22,950 nt of DNA from GCA-2748575 sp033722575 (GCA_033722575.1 JAWVYU010000037.1:1-22950); one strand, 5' to 3'; shown: positions 15,373 through 22,950, numbered from the stretch's first letter. Notes: generated from the sequence alone by a model not told the origin. Made by a program: numbers and translations.

Positions 15373-16093
15373 TGATACACCCGGCTTTATGCTGGATGGC
15401 GCACCCGTTTCCTTTCAGTCCGGCGATACCATTATGACGGCAGCCACCCGCGCCGGTGCCTATATCCCACACCTGTGCCATCACCAGGATCTGTCACCCC
15501 ACGGCAGCTGCCGGGTCTGTCTTGTCCGGGTCAACGGCAAAATACGCGCCGCCTGTATTACGGCTCCCGAGCCCGGTGCCCGGGTGGAAAACACCGCCGC
15601 GGATATTGTCCGGCTGCGCAGGCGCCTTGTTCAGATGCTGTTTGTGGAAGGCAACCATTTCTGCCCCGGCTGTGAAGTGAGTGGCCAGTGTCAGCTGCAG
15701 GGGTTAGCCTATGACCTTGGCATGCTGGACAGTCACTTCGATCATTTTTACCCGGGCCGGGAAATCGACTGCAGCCATCCGGATATTGTACTGGACCGTG
15801 ACCGCTGCATTAACTGCGCCCTCTGTGTCAGAGCCAGCGACGAAGCCGACGGCAAACAGGTTTTCTCTTTGGGGGGCCGCGGGCAGCAAACCCGGCTTCA
15901 GGCAAACAGCGCTTCCGGCAGGCTGGCCGATACCGCAGTCGCCATTACAGATAAGTCACAGCAGGTTTGCCCGGTAGGCGCGCTGTTGCCTAAGACCGGG
16001 CATTACCGGCATATCAGTGGCGAGCGAGTCTATGATCAGCAGCCCATTCATATTGCCGGCCATGTCAGGCCGGATATGGGGGAAGATCCATGA
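15362..16093 (+). CDS. hoxU: NAD(H)-coupled hydrogenase diaphorase small subunit HoxU
   Basis: This 243-residue iron-sulfur protein relays electrons between HoxF and HoxY and is related to the N-terminal part of NuoG. ATG 15362, overlapping the hoxF end by 11 bases, gives an N-terminus of normal length; the frame is open further upstream inside hoxF. Ligands are easy to place. The plant-type [2Fe-2S] site has Cys39, Cys50, Cys53 and Cys65. A [4Fe-4S] site lies in GNHFCPGCEVSGQC (Cys101, Cys104, Cys110 and the nearby His99). A C-terminal [4Fe-4S] site has Cys149, Cys152, Cys155 and Cys203 in CPVG. All cluster sites look complete, unlike the NuoE-like site of HoxF. Its TGA overlaps the hoxY ATG (16090-16093). 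Confidence 0.95.
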   Translation: MKNNDTPGFMLDGAPVSFQSGDTIMTAATRAGAYIPHLCHHQDLSPHGSCRVCLVRVNGKIRAACITAPEPGARVENTAADIVRLRRRLVQMLFVEGNHFCPGCEVSGQCQLQGLAYDLGMLDSHFDHFYPGREIDCSHPDIVLDRDRCINCALCVRASDEADGKQVFSLGGRGQQTRLQANSASGRLADTAVAITDKSQQVCPVGALLPKTGHYRHISGERVYDQQPIHIAGHVRPDMGEDP

Positions 16094-16650
16094 GCACGCC
16101 CGCGTCACCCACAGGGGAAAAAATCAAGGTGGCCACCTGTTCGCTTGCCGGATGCTTTGGTTGCCACATGTCATTCCTGGATATGGATGAAAGAATTGTC
16201 ACGCTGATTGATCATGTGCGTTTTGATCGCTCTCCTCTCACGGATATTAAAAACATCAGTTCCTGCCAGGTGGGGCTGGTGGAAGGCGGTCTCTGCAACG
16301 AGGAAAACGTGCACGTACTGAAAGCATTCCGGGAAAACTGCGACATTCTGGTGGCGGTGGGCGCCTGCGCCATTAACGGCGGAGTGCCGGCCATGCGCAA
16401 CCACATACCGCTGCAGGAGTGTCTGGAAACCGCCTATGTGAACGGACTGGGCGTGGTTAATCCGGGTATACCGGCGGATGACGACATTCCATCGTTACTG
16501 AATCAGGTATTGCCGGTACACGAGGCGGTGCACGTGGATTATTTTCTGCCCGGCTGCCCGCCACCGGCAGACGCCTTCTGGGAAATTCTGACGGCACTGA
16601 TTGAGGGGCGGGAACCGCAACTGGACTACACGCTGAGGCATTTCGACTGA
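16090..16650 (+). CDS. hoxY: [NiFe]-hydrogenase small subunit HoxY
   Basis: This 186-residue subunit carries the [4Fe-4S] cluster closest to the Ni-Fe site and pairs with HoxH. The proximal cluster ligands are visible as Cys22 and Cys25 (CFGC), Cys93 (GACAINGG) and Cys156 (PGCPPP). There is no twin-arginine signal and no second or third cluster domain, as expected for the short cytoplasmic group 3d small subunit. The start overlaps the hoxU stop, and hoxH begins two bases after its TGA. Confidence 0.95.
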   Translation: MSTPASPTGEKIKVATCSLAGCFGCHMSFLDMDERIVTLIDHVRFDRSPLTDIKNISSCQVGLVEGGLCNEENVHVLKAFRENCDILVAVGACAINGGVPAMRNHIPLQECLETAYVNGLGVVNPGIPADDDIPSLLNQVLPVHEAVHVDYFLPGCPPPADAFWEILTALIEGREPQLDYTLRHFD

Positions 16651-16652
16651 TC

Positions 16653-18122
16653 ATGAAAAAAGTGGTTATTGAACCTGTTACCCGGGTTGAAGGTCACGGT
16701 AAAGTCACGCTCCATGTGGATGACGCAGGCAGCATCCAGGAAGCCCGGCTTCACATTGTGGAGTTTCGCGGTTTTGAGCGTTTTATCGAAGGGCGCCCCT
16801 ACTGGGAACTGCCACTGGTGGTACAGAGACTCTGTGGTATCTGCCCGGTCAGCCACCATCTGGCGGCGGGCAAGGCCATCGACCAGATTGCCGGTGTAAC
16901 GAAACTGACACCGGCGGCTGAAAAACTGAGACGCCTCATGCATTGGGGCCAGACACTGCAATCCCATGCGCTGCATTTTTTCCACCTGGCCTCGCCGGAC
17001 CTGCTATTCGGTTTTACCAGTGATGTCGAGCGTCGCAATATTGTCGGGGTGATCGAAGCGTATCCCGACCTGGCACTCCAGGGGGTCCGGCTGCGGAAAT
17101 ATGGCCAGGATATTATCCGCGCCATCAGCGGCAAGAAAATTCATGGTATTGCTGCCGTTCCCGGAGGCATGAACCGCAGCCTTGAAAAAGCCGAAATCAC
17201 TGCCCTCAAACAGCCATTGCAGGATATCCTGCAATGGAGCCAGGATGCCGTTGACCTGGCCTGCAGGCTGTACGATCAGAATGGCGATTTCAATCAGGCA
17301 TTCGCCGCTCTGGAAACCGCGTATCTGTCCCTGGTGAACAGTGAAGGTGAATGGGAAATCTATGATGGCAATATCCGCGTCAAGGAGCCGGACGGAAGTA
17401 TTTTCATCGACCAGTACCCCTGCAACGATTATTTCCGGCTGATCAATGAAGAAGTCAAAAGCTGGTCCTATATGAAGTTTCCCTTCCTGGTGGATAAAGG
17501 CACCGAGAAAGGCTGGTACCGCGTAGGCCCGCTGGCAAGGGTGAATAACTGCCAGCGCTTTTCCACGCCACTGGCCGAAGCCTGCCGACAGACCTTTATT
17601 GCGCGCACCGCCCATGGCGTTTGCCATGCCACACTGGCCTATCACTGGGCGCGCATGATTGAGGTGCTGCATTGTGCGGAAGCCATTGCCGCCATCCTGG
17701 ACGACCCTGATTTGATGAGCAGGGATCTGGTACAAAAAGGCGCACGGCAGGGCACCGGCATCGGAGTTATCGAGGCACCACGGGGCACCCTGTTCCACCA
17801 TTACGAAGTCAACGAGAACGACCAGGTCACCATGGCCAACCTGATTGTGTCCACCACCAGTAACAACCGCGCCATGAATGAATCCATCCGGAAAGTTGCC
17901 AATGATCACCTGTCCGGCCAGGAGCTGACACCGGAGCTTCTCAATCTGGTGGAAGTGGCCATTCGCGCCTACGATCCCTGCCTGTCCTGCGCAACCCATT
18001 CAGTGGGAAAAATGCCGCTGATTCTGGAACTCACCAGCAGCAGCGGTGAACCCATTGATAAGCTTGTCCGCAACCATACCGGCGAGATCATCCGGGAAGT
18101 CCGCAGCCATGAAGCAGTCTGA
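16653..18122 (+). CDS. hoxH: [NiFe]-hydrogenase large subunit HoxH
   Basis: This 489-residue subunit holds the Ni-Fe active site for H2 splitting and formation. The N-terminal RVEGHG is at 11-16. The L1 motif RLCGIC has Cys61 and Cys64. The L2 motif DPCLSCATH has Cys443, Cys446 and His449. All four nickel-binding cysteines are present. The 40 residues after His449 form the propeptide that HoxW should remove after nickel insertion, somewhat longer than the roughly 24 residues I recall for the Ralstonia eutropha enzyme. The start has no clear Shine-Dalgarno and lies two bases after hoxY, so coupling is likely. The end overlaps hoxW by 14 bases. Insertion of the Fe(CN)2CO group also needs HypA-F, which are not in this window. 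Confidence 0.97.
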   Translation: MKKVVIEPVTRVEGHGKVTLHVDDAGSIQEARLHIVEFRGFERFIEGRPYWELPLVVQRLCGICPVSHHLAAGKAIDQIAGVTKLTPAAEKLRRLMHWGQTLQSHALHFFHLASPDLLFGFTSDVERRNIVGVIEAYPDLALQGVRLRKYGQDIIRAISGKKIHGIAAVPGGMNRSLEKAEITALKQPLQDILQWSQDAVDLACRLYDQNGDFNQAFAALETAYLSLVNSEGEWEIYDGNIRVKEPDGSIFIDQYPCNDYFRLINEEVKSWSYMKFPFLVDKGTEKGWYRVGPLARVNNCQRFSTPLAEACRQTFIARTAHGVCHATLAYHWARMIEVLHCAEAIAAILDDPDLMSRDLVQKGARQGTGIGVIEAPRGTLFHHYEVNENDQVTMANLIVSTTSNNRAMNESIRKVANDHLSGQELTPELLNLVEVAIRAYDPCLSCATHSVGKMPLILELTSSSGEPIDKLVRNHTGEIIREVRSHEAV

Positions 18123-18639
18123 ATACCCGCCGGAGCCCTTCAGGTTACTCTGTTACGGTATTGGTAACCTGTGCCGCGGGGACGATGCCCAGGGGCCTTT
18201 ACTGGTGCGCTGGCTGGAGCAGAAACAGGAGGATTTTCCACTATTCCGGTTGCAGCTGGAGGAACCCTTTCAGCTGCAACCGGAGGATGTTTATGATTTG
18301 AAAGATGCTGACGGCATTCTGTTTATGGATGCCGACGCTCAGCTTAGCCGGGCCATTCAACTTCAGCCTGTGACTGCCCTGCCCTGCCAGTCTGCCTTTT
18401 TTACTCACGCATTGCCTCCGGGCCACCTGCTGGCTCTTTACCGGCAGCTCATGAAAACGCCCCCGCCCCCGGCGTATCTGCTATCGCTGAGTACTAACGA
18501 CATATCTCTGGGAAGTTCTCTGAGTGCGCAGGCAGAAACCAATATCAGCAGTGCCATGCGGCTGCTGAGCCGATTAATGACAACAGGTTTTGCGACCTGG
18601 GAGACGCTGCTTCAGGAAAAAACCTCAGCGGTTTTTTAA
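18109..18639 (+). CDS. hoxW: Hydrogenase maturation endopeptidase HoxW
   Basis: This 176-residue nickel-sensing protease should cleave the HoxH propeptide after nickel insertion. ATG 18109 lies within the last codons of hoxH; an in-frame start 21 codons upstream would only add residues that shadow HoxH. Signature elements are GIGNLCRGDDAQGP (17-30), the equivalent of GNxLxxDEGxG with Asp26 at the nickel-binding acid position, FMDAD (72-76) with Asp74, and THALPPGH (99-106) with His100. Sequence conservation beyond these is low, as usual for this family. It is the last gene of the glk-hox operon. Its 3' end overlaps the convergent AraC-type gene by 15 bases, and a symmetric hairpin lies in that overlap. 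Confidence 0.9.
   Translation: MKQSEYPPEPFRLLCYGIGNLCRGDDAQGPLLVRWLEQKQEDFPLFRLQLEEPFQLQPEDVYDLKDADGILFMDADAQLSRAIQLQPVTALPCQSAFFTHALPPGHLLALYRQLMKTPPPPAYLLSLSTNDISLGSSLSAQAETNISSAMRLLSRLMTTGFATWETLLQEKTSAVF
18617..18637. terminator. Symmetric, probably bidirectional terminator between hoxW and araC-type gene
   Basis: Six A and CC (18617-18624) pair with GG and six T (18630-18637) around the 5-base loop TCAGC. The A and T tracts give a U-run on either strand. The stem has only two GC pairs, so strength is uncertain. It lies inside both convergent coding ends. Confidence 0.6.
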
Positions 18640-19659
18640 ACCCATGCGCTCCAGCACCTTTTTGCGGTAAACGCCCGGAGACAAACCTTCCCAGCGCTTG
18701 AAGGCATGGTAGAAATTGGAGGTATCGGAGAACCCGAGCCGCTCCGACAGATCATCAATATCCACATTGGGATCCGCCAACTCACGGATCGCCCGGTTGT
18801 GCCGGCAGTGGTCCCGCAGCTCCGCAAAGGAACTCTCTTCCTGTTTAAGGCGTCGCTGCAGGGTTCGCGGGGTCATATTGAAATGGCTGGCCACGTCATC
18901 AAGGCCCGTGGGGCCCTTGCCAAGATTCTTGTTGATAAAGGTCACCACCTTGGCACTCAGGCTCTGCCCCTGTTCCATGCTGCGCAGCTTGTCTTCCGCC
19001 AGCGTAAGCACCCGCTGATGATATTCGGGATAGGACGTCAGAAGCGGTTCGTTCAGCTGATGACTGGGAAACACCAGTTCGTTGCGGGAATTGCCAAAGG
19101 TAACAGGCACCTGAAAAATGCGCTCGTACTCGGACACATATTCCGGTTCCGGGTGGGCAAAATGGACTTCTTCAATACTGATACGGTCGCCGGTCAGGGC
19201 CTTCCCGAGCGTCAGAATGGTAGCCGCCACTGAATCATGGTGTACGTTCAGGTACTGAAACACCACCGACGTATCCATTTCAAACCAGAGAAGCGCTTTC
19301 TGGTTTTTCACCTCCAGCCCGAACTCGGTAAACGGCGCCACCAGGTCCTTGAAGCGGAACAGCTCATCAAGGGCTTCCTGCAGGTTTTTACTGGTGGCAA
19401 TCAGCTGACCCACCAGGTCCAGGCTGTGGTATTGCATGGATTCACCCAGGTGCAATCCAAAGGCGGGATCGCGGGTGGAGGAAAACGCCGCATCAAACAG
19501 CGCAAGGATTTCATCGTAGGTGAGGTAGGTACCGGTATCGCCAATAACCGAAGGGTCGATATTTGCCTTGGCAAAAATGCCTTCCACATTGATTTTATTC
19601 TTGATGGCAAGATCCAGGAAACTCGGGATCAAGGTGGCAGGCACCAACCGTTGGTTCAT
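18625..19659 (-). CDS. AraC-family transcriptional regulator
   Basis: This 344-residue cytoplasmic regulator has an N-terminal arabinose-binding-like domain of the OruR/PF12625 type (about 15-205), with GLHLGESMQYHSLDLVGQLI at 68-87 typical of that group. The C-terminal double helix-turn-helix covers about 233-338: first helix pair near 253-272 (DDVASHFNMTPRTLQRRLK), second near 302-321 (DDLSERLGFSDTSNFYHAFK). The ATG at 19659 lacks a clear Shine-Dalgarno, but the LVPATLIPSFLD start is normal for the group. It converges on hoxW with a 15-base overlap. It might regulate the glk-hox or PfkB-family/gap operons, but adjacency is the only evidence and it is transcribed towards them. The ligand is unknown. 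Confidence 0.92.
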   Translation of the reverse strand: MNQRLVPATLIPSFLDLAIKNKINVEGIFAKANIDPSVIGDTGTYLTYDEILALFDAAFSSTRDPAFGLHLGESMQYHSLDLVGQLIATSKNLQEALDELFRFKDLVAPFTEFGLEVKNQKALLWFEMDTSVVFQYLNVHHDSVAATILTLGKALTGDRISIEEVHFAHPEPEYVSEYERIFQVPVTFGNSRNELVFPSHQLNEPLLTSYPEYHQRVLTLAEDKLRSMEQGQSLSAKVVTFINKNLGKGPTGLDDVASHFNMTPRTLQRRLKQEESSFAELRDHCRHNRAIRELADPNVDIDDLSERLGFSDTSNFYHAFKRWEGLSPGVYRKKVLERMGLKNR

Positions 19660-19762
19660 AAGGCAACGTTCTCGTTGTTCTTGTTTACTTCAGTCATTGC
19701 ACAGCAATGAGACTCACGGTAAATATACTCAATGTTTATCAGGAACTTAAAGAACTTTCAAG
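19660..19762. promoter_or_regulatory. Upstream region of the AraC-type gene with an inverted repeat
   Basis: TCATTGC and GCAATGA (19694-19700 and 19704-19710) form a perfect 7-bp inverted repeat with a 3-base spacer, 35-51 bases before the regulator's ATG. Further upstream on the minus strand is a weak TATATT -10-like sequence without a good -35. The region also follows the end of the histidine kinase gene; I see no clear terminator for that gene. Confidence 0.4.
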
Positions 19763-22282
19763 TCATTCACCCATGACCACATCGATCGCCTGAGTGAACT
19801 TCTCAAAGGTCAGTGGTTTGGCAATATGCAGCGCCATACCGGCCTCACGGGCTTTTTGGCGGTGAACATCTGTGGCGTGGGCGCTCAGGGCAACAATCGG
19901 CGTCAACGGAATCTGTTGCCGCTCCTGCCAGGCATGAATCCGGGTGGCCGCAGTGTAACCGTCCATAATGGGCATCTCACAATCCATCAGAATCAGATCG
20001 TACTCAGCTCCCCCTTCGGTGACATGCTTGACCGCTTCCAGACCGTTATTCACAGTGACGGGATGTAATCCCAGTTTATCCAGGAATCCGTGAATGACCT
20101 TCAGGTTGATTTCGTTATCCTCAACCACCAGAATCCTCAGGTCCACACTCATCTGATGATCATCATCAGCAGGGGCTGATGCGTCTTCCTTACCGGCTTC
20201 GGTATCCCTGGCCGGGGAAAGCCTTTCGTTTCCGGAATACTCTATGGGCACGTCCACCGTATTATCCACCGGCGACACCAGGTTGTAGATTTCCTCATGG
20301 TCCAGGTAATCGTAATCGTCACGAATCGACACCGGCAGTGTAAACCAGAAACTGGAGCCCCGCCCTGGCTCGCTGTCCAGCGCGATTTCTCCCCCCATCA
20401 GCTCAATAAGCTGACGGCAGATCGAAAGCCCGAGCCCGGTGCTGGGACTGTCAGTATTCACCGGCTGGTGTAACTGGGTATAATCCCGGAACAACAGATC
20501 AATATCCTTCTGATCAATGCCGACCCCGGTATCTTCCACGGTAATTTTCAATACGATCTGCTGATCCCGGATCTGATCGGTCAGACCAATACGGATTTTG
20601 ATATAGCCCACTTCTGTGTATTTCAGTGCATTGGAAATCAGGTTCAACAATACCTGACGCACCCGGCCACCATCGCCCTCCACCACCACCGGGGTGCCCA
20701 CTTCAAAAATACACACCAGCTTCAGGCCTTTTTTTCTGGCAGCCATCTCATAAATAGCGGCGCAATCCTGCACCAGCTCCCGCAAATTGAAAGCATCAAT
20801 ATTCAAACGCATCTTGCCCGCTTCAATTTTCGAGTAGTCCAGAAAGTCGTTGGTCACTTCAAGCAGCGCCTGGCTGCCGTTACGAATGGCTTTGACATAA
20901 CGTTTCTGTTCGGTATTCAACGGTGTACGGCCCAGCAAGTCAGCCAATCCCAGAATTCCGCTCATGGGTCCACGCACCTCATGACTGACTTTGGCAAGGA
21001 AACGTGTTTTATCAATATTCTCCCGGCGGGCTTCCAGCATCTGATACTCGGAACCCTGCTGATTGAGCTTCATTAAACGGATACTGTAGCCAAGCCCCAG
21101 CGAAAGAATCACCAGCTCCAGGCACCAGGCCAGCTTCATGCTGTAAATCGAGATGGCAGAATCCTGCAGCAACCCCAATACAGTTAACACCACCAGCATG
21201 GCAGCAAGGATAATGGGCCCCCACCCCGCCAGAAAAATCCAGGCGGGCATATACTTGTCCTTGATGCGAAGCAACCCCAGAAACAACATGTAAAACAGAA
21301 ACAGCATGCCTGAAAAAACGATGATCTCCATGATCAGCCGGGTCTCAACAAACGGCAGGAGCAAGGCATACAGGCAGATCAGCGCCACCACCCCGTGAGA
21401 TACCTTGTTCACCAGAGGATGGCTTTCCCGGATACGCAAAAAGGAGAGCGCAAAATACAGTGCGCCGATCTGGGCAAGACAAACAGAAACCAGCACACCG
21501 GTATCTTCCATTCCCAGGCTGGCCCAGAGGCTGGATGCCGTACCGTCCAGCCCGGAGTTGAAAAGTATGCCGCCGGCACAGTGAAGGGCGTAAAACAGAT
21601 ACATATTTTCCCGCAGGGCAAAAAAGATAACAGAGCTGAAAAACAACAGCCCCACGGCTATGCCATAAAACGCACCCAACAGCCACTGGGTATCATGTAC
21701 CACTTCAATATAGGGATGGGTATCCGACACCGTCAGTGGCAGTACCACGTTACTGCTGCTGACGACCCGGAAAAAACAGGCAGCCGTCTGCCCGGGCTCA
21801 AGGGTCAGGGGAACCAGAAAATTGCGTACCTGAACCGGTCGGGCAGATTTCGTTACATGATCACCCAGCAGGAAATTATTCTGCCGTGACCCCAACTCGC
21901 AGTAAACATCCAGGGTATCCAGCATGGGGTAATCAACCTCCAGTACCAGATCGCGGGTCAGGTCATGCCCATTCTGCATTACCACGTAGAACCACAGCGC
22001 ACTGGCGGTGAAACCCTTGTTGAGGTTGCCAAAGGAAGGTTCGAATTCGCCCCGATGCAGTGCCTGGCGGGCATCGCCGAGCCGTGCCTTCCCGCCGGGG
22101 TCTTCCCACAGGTAAACGTATTGGGTCAATGACTCGTGTTGCGCAATGGGGGGCAGCTGATAGACATTGGCCGCAAAGGAAGCGCTGGCCAGCACTCCGG
22201 TGGTGTGCCAGGGCACCATGCTCAGCAGGCAAAAACAGAAAAATCGCCAGAAATCCTTTTGTATTCTTGTCTGCTGGTACAC
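19763..22282 (-). CDS. 7TMR-DISM hybrid sensor histidine kinase with receiver domain
   Basis: This 839-residue inner-membrane hybrid kinase starts at GTG 22280-22282, chosen because AGGAA lies seven bases upstream and a signal peptide follows (hydrophobic 11-22, cleavage near 35). A periplasmic 7TMR-DISM sensor domain (about 45-190) precedes seven membrane helices (about 198-402). The kinase part has phosphoacceptor His434 in SHEVRGP, N-box LLNLISNALKYT (545-556), G1 DTGVGI (584-589) and G2 STGLGLSIC (614-622). A ~65-residue acidic linker leads to a receiver domain (715-838) with Glu721/Asp722, phosphoacceptor Asp767 and Lys822. All catalytic residues are present. There is no HPt domain and no response regulator gene next door, so the onward phosphotransfer partner lies elsewhere. 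It shares its sensor architecture with the diguanylate cyclase at the other side of the hydrogenase locus. Confidence 0.95.
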   Translation of the reverse strand: MYQQTRIQKDFWRFFCFCLLSMVPWHTTGVLASASFAANVYQLPPIAQHESLTQYVYLWEDPGGKARLGDARQALHRGEFEPSFGNLNKGFTASALWFYVVMQNGHDLTRDLVLEVDYPMLDTLDVYCELGSRQNNFLLGDHVTKSARPVQVRNFLVPLTLEPGQTAACFFRVVSSSNVVLPLTVSDTHPYIEVVHDTQWLLGAFYGIAVGLLFFSSVIFFALRENMYLFYALHCAGGILFNSGLDGTASSLWASLGMEDTGVLVSVCLAQIGALYFALSFLRIRESHPLVNKVSHGVVALICLYALLLPFVETRLIMEIIVFSGMLFLFYMLFLGLLRIKDKYMPAWIFLAGWGPIILAAMLVVLTVLGLLQDSAISIYSMKLAWCLELVILSLGLGYSIRLMKLNQQGSEYQMLEARRENIDKTRFLAKVSHEVRGPMSGILGLADLLGRTPLNTEQKRYVKAIRNGSQALLEVTNDFLDYSKIEAGKMRLNIDAFNLRELVQDCAAIYEMAARKKGLKLVCIFEVGTPVVVEGDGGRVRQVLLNLISNALKYTEVGYIKIRIGLTDQIRDQQIVLKITVEDTGVGIDQKDIDLLFRDYTQLHQPVNTDSPSTGLGLSICRQLIELMGGEIALDSEPGRGSSFWFTLPVSIRDDYDYLDHEEIYNLVSPVDNTVDVPIEYSGNERLSPARDTEAGKEDASAPADDDHQMSVDLRILVVEDNEINLKVIHGFLDKLGLHPVTVNNGLEAVKHVTEGGAEYDLILMDCEMPIMDGYTAATRIHAWQERQQIPLTPIVALSAHATDVHRQKAREAGMALHIAKPLTFEKFTQAIDVVMGE

Positions 22283-22289
22283 CGGTCAG

Positions 22290-22294
22290 TTCCT
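22290..22294 (-). promoter_or_regulatory. Ribosome-binding site supporting the GTG start of the histidine kinase
   Basis: On the minus strand AGGAA lies seven bases before GTG 22280-22282 and supports this non-ATG start, which also preserves the signal peptide. Confidence 0.7.
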
Positions 22295-22318
22295 GATAAC
22301 TCTGTTGCAGGGAATTCT

Positions 22319-22346
22319 AGGACAATCTGGGGTCAAGATGTAGAAT
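22319..22346 (+). promoter_or_regulatory. Candidate promoter for slyX
   Basis: AGGACA (22319-22324) and TAGAAT (22341-22346) are 16 bases apart, matching the -35 in four of six and the -10 in five of six positions. The expected start is near 22353, giving a leader of about 27 bases that contains the AGGGGG ribosome-binding site before GTG 22380. Confidence 0.4.
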
Positions 22347-22379
22347 TGCGGCAAATAACATGGGTGAAAGGGGGCAATT

Positions 22380-22583
22380 GTGAGCGAAGCACTGGAAGAT
22401 CTGCAAGTCCGGGTGGCCTATATGGATGATACCATCGACCAGTTGAACGACACGATCTGCCGGCAGCAGGATCAGCTGGATGCCCTTGCAAAAAAGCTGG
22501 AACGCTGCGAACAGCAACTTGAGTCACTGCTGCCTCTGCTCTATGAAAAGCCTGAGGATGAGCCACCACCACCCCACTACTGA
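22380..22583 (+). CDS. slyX: SlyX family protein
   Basis: This small 67-residue protein begins at GTG 22380 with a GGGGG-type ribosome-binding site five to six bases upstream. The whole chain up to about residue 52 is one heptad-patterned helix (LEDLQVRVAYMDDTIDQLND onward), and it ends in the acidic, proline-rich tail PPPPHY, the hallmark of SlyX. In E. coli slyX lies near slyD; its function is not known. Here it diverges from the histidine kinase and converges on hda with only three bases between stop codons. Confidence 0.9.
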   Translation: MSEALEDLQVRVAYMDDTIDQLNDTICRQQDQLDALAKKLERCEQQLESLLPLLYEKPEDEPPPPHY

Positions 22584-22586
22584 TAC

Positions 22587-22950
22587 TCAGAACCCCAGCA
22601 CTTTCTTTACGAAAGGTACGGTAATACGGCGTTGCTCGGTAAGGGAGGTCTGATCCAGGCATTCAATGATTTTCTGCAGCGATGCTGTGTCCCGGGCACT
22701 GCGCTGCATGATGAAATCTGCCACGTCGTCGTTCAGGTGAAACCCCCGCTGCTGGGCCGCCTGAGTCAGCAACTGCCGTTTGTCAGCGTCACCCAGAGGA
22801 GCCACCCGATAGGTCTCCCCTGCTGCCAGCCGGGATTTCAGATCCGGCAACCGGACGGGCACCGCCTGTGAGGATACGCCGGCGCTGAACAGCAGCGCGG
22901 TTGATTCCAGCGCCGCCCGATTGTAGAAATGGAACATGGCCTCTTCCCAT
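22587..22950 (-). CDS. hda: DnaA regulatory inactivator Hda, C-terminal part
   Basis: The frame is open to the right edge, so the N-terminal part with the clamp-binding motif and Walker A lies outside. The visible ~120 residues begin WEEAMFHFYNR, the helix after Walker B in Hda. They continue with VRLPDLKSRLAAGETYRVAPL (sensor and arginine-finger region) and end QRRITVPFVKKVLGF, close to the E. coli Hda C-terminus. An internal ATG at 22937 is not the start. Hda with the DNA-bound sliding clamp promotes ATP hydrolysis by DnaA and so prevents re-initiation of replication. The stop TGA lies three bases from the slyX stop. Confidence 0.93.
   Translation of the reverse strand, partial: WEEAMFHFYNRAALESTALLFSAGVSSQAVPVRLPDLKSRLAAGETYRVAPLGDADKRQLLTQAAQQRGFHLNDDVADFIMQRSARDTASLQKIIECLDQTSLTEQRRITVPFVKKVLGF

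Noticed and set aside
17004..17999. Long open frame of 331 codons antisense to hoxH
   Set aside because: It is a mirror of the hoxH codon pattern; HoxH has all its family motifs in the other strand, and the antisense product resembles nothing I know.

Overview
This window reads as chromosomal DNA of a free-living gammaproteobacterium. Hda, SlyX, a DUF2069 membrane protein, a proteobacterial Glk-type glucokinase and two 7TMR-DISM signalling proteins all point that way. I cannot name the genus from sequence alone. Genes are densely packed, many stop/start codons overlap as ATGA, and there is no transposase, integrase, phage gene or CRISPR array.

Region 1 (1-7137, + strand) is one tightly coupled run: the end of a DUF2069 membrane protein, then an RDD protein, a SpoIIM-like protein, a DUF4129 protein, a DUF4350 protein, a MoxR AAA+ ATPase and a DUF58 protein. 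This is a membrane-associated MoxR/vWA-type chaperone cluster whose client is unknown. Region 2 (7138-9221) holds a tRNA-Pro(CGG) with a stable-RNA-type promoter, a terminator-like region with two competing stems, and a 7TMR-DISM diguanylate cyclase.

Region 3 (9218-18639) is the most interesting part. Two operons diverge from a 170-bp intergenic region. Leftward are a PfkB-family sugar kinase, an unrecognised 337-residue protein and a type I GAPDH. Rightward are glucokinase (glk) and hoxF, hoxU, hoxY, hoxH, hoxW, a group 3d NAD(H)-coupled [NiFe]-hydrogenase with its maturation protease. The glk stop overlaps the hoxF start (ATGA), so the sugar kinase and the hydrogenase look co-translated. 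My inference is a dedicated sugar-to-hydrogen module: kinases feed glycolysis, GAPDH makes NADH, and HoxFUYH exchanges electrons between NADH and H2. The shared intergenic region carries a pair of TCCnnnCAGGA elements that may be an operator. The hyp maturation genes are not in the window.

Region 4 (18625-22950) has an AraC-family regulator convergent with hoxW (the overlap contains a symmetric terminator-like hairpin), a large 7TMR-DISM hybrid histidine kinase, slyX, and the C-terminal part of hda running off the right edge.
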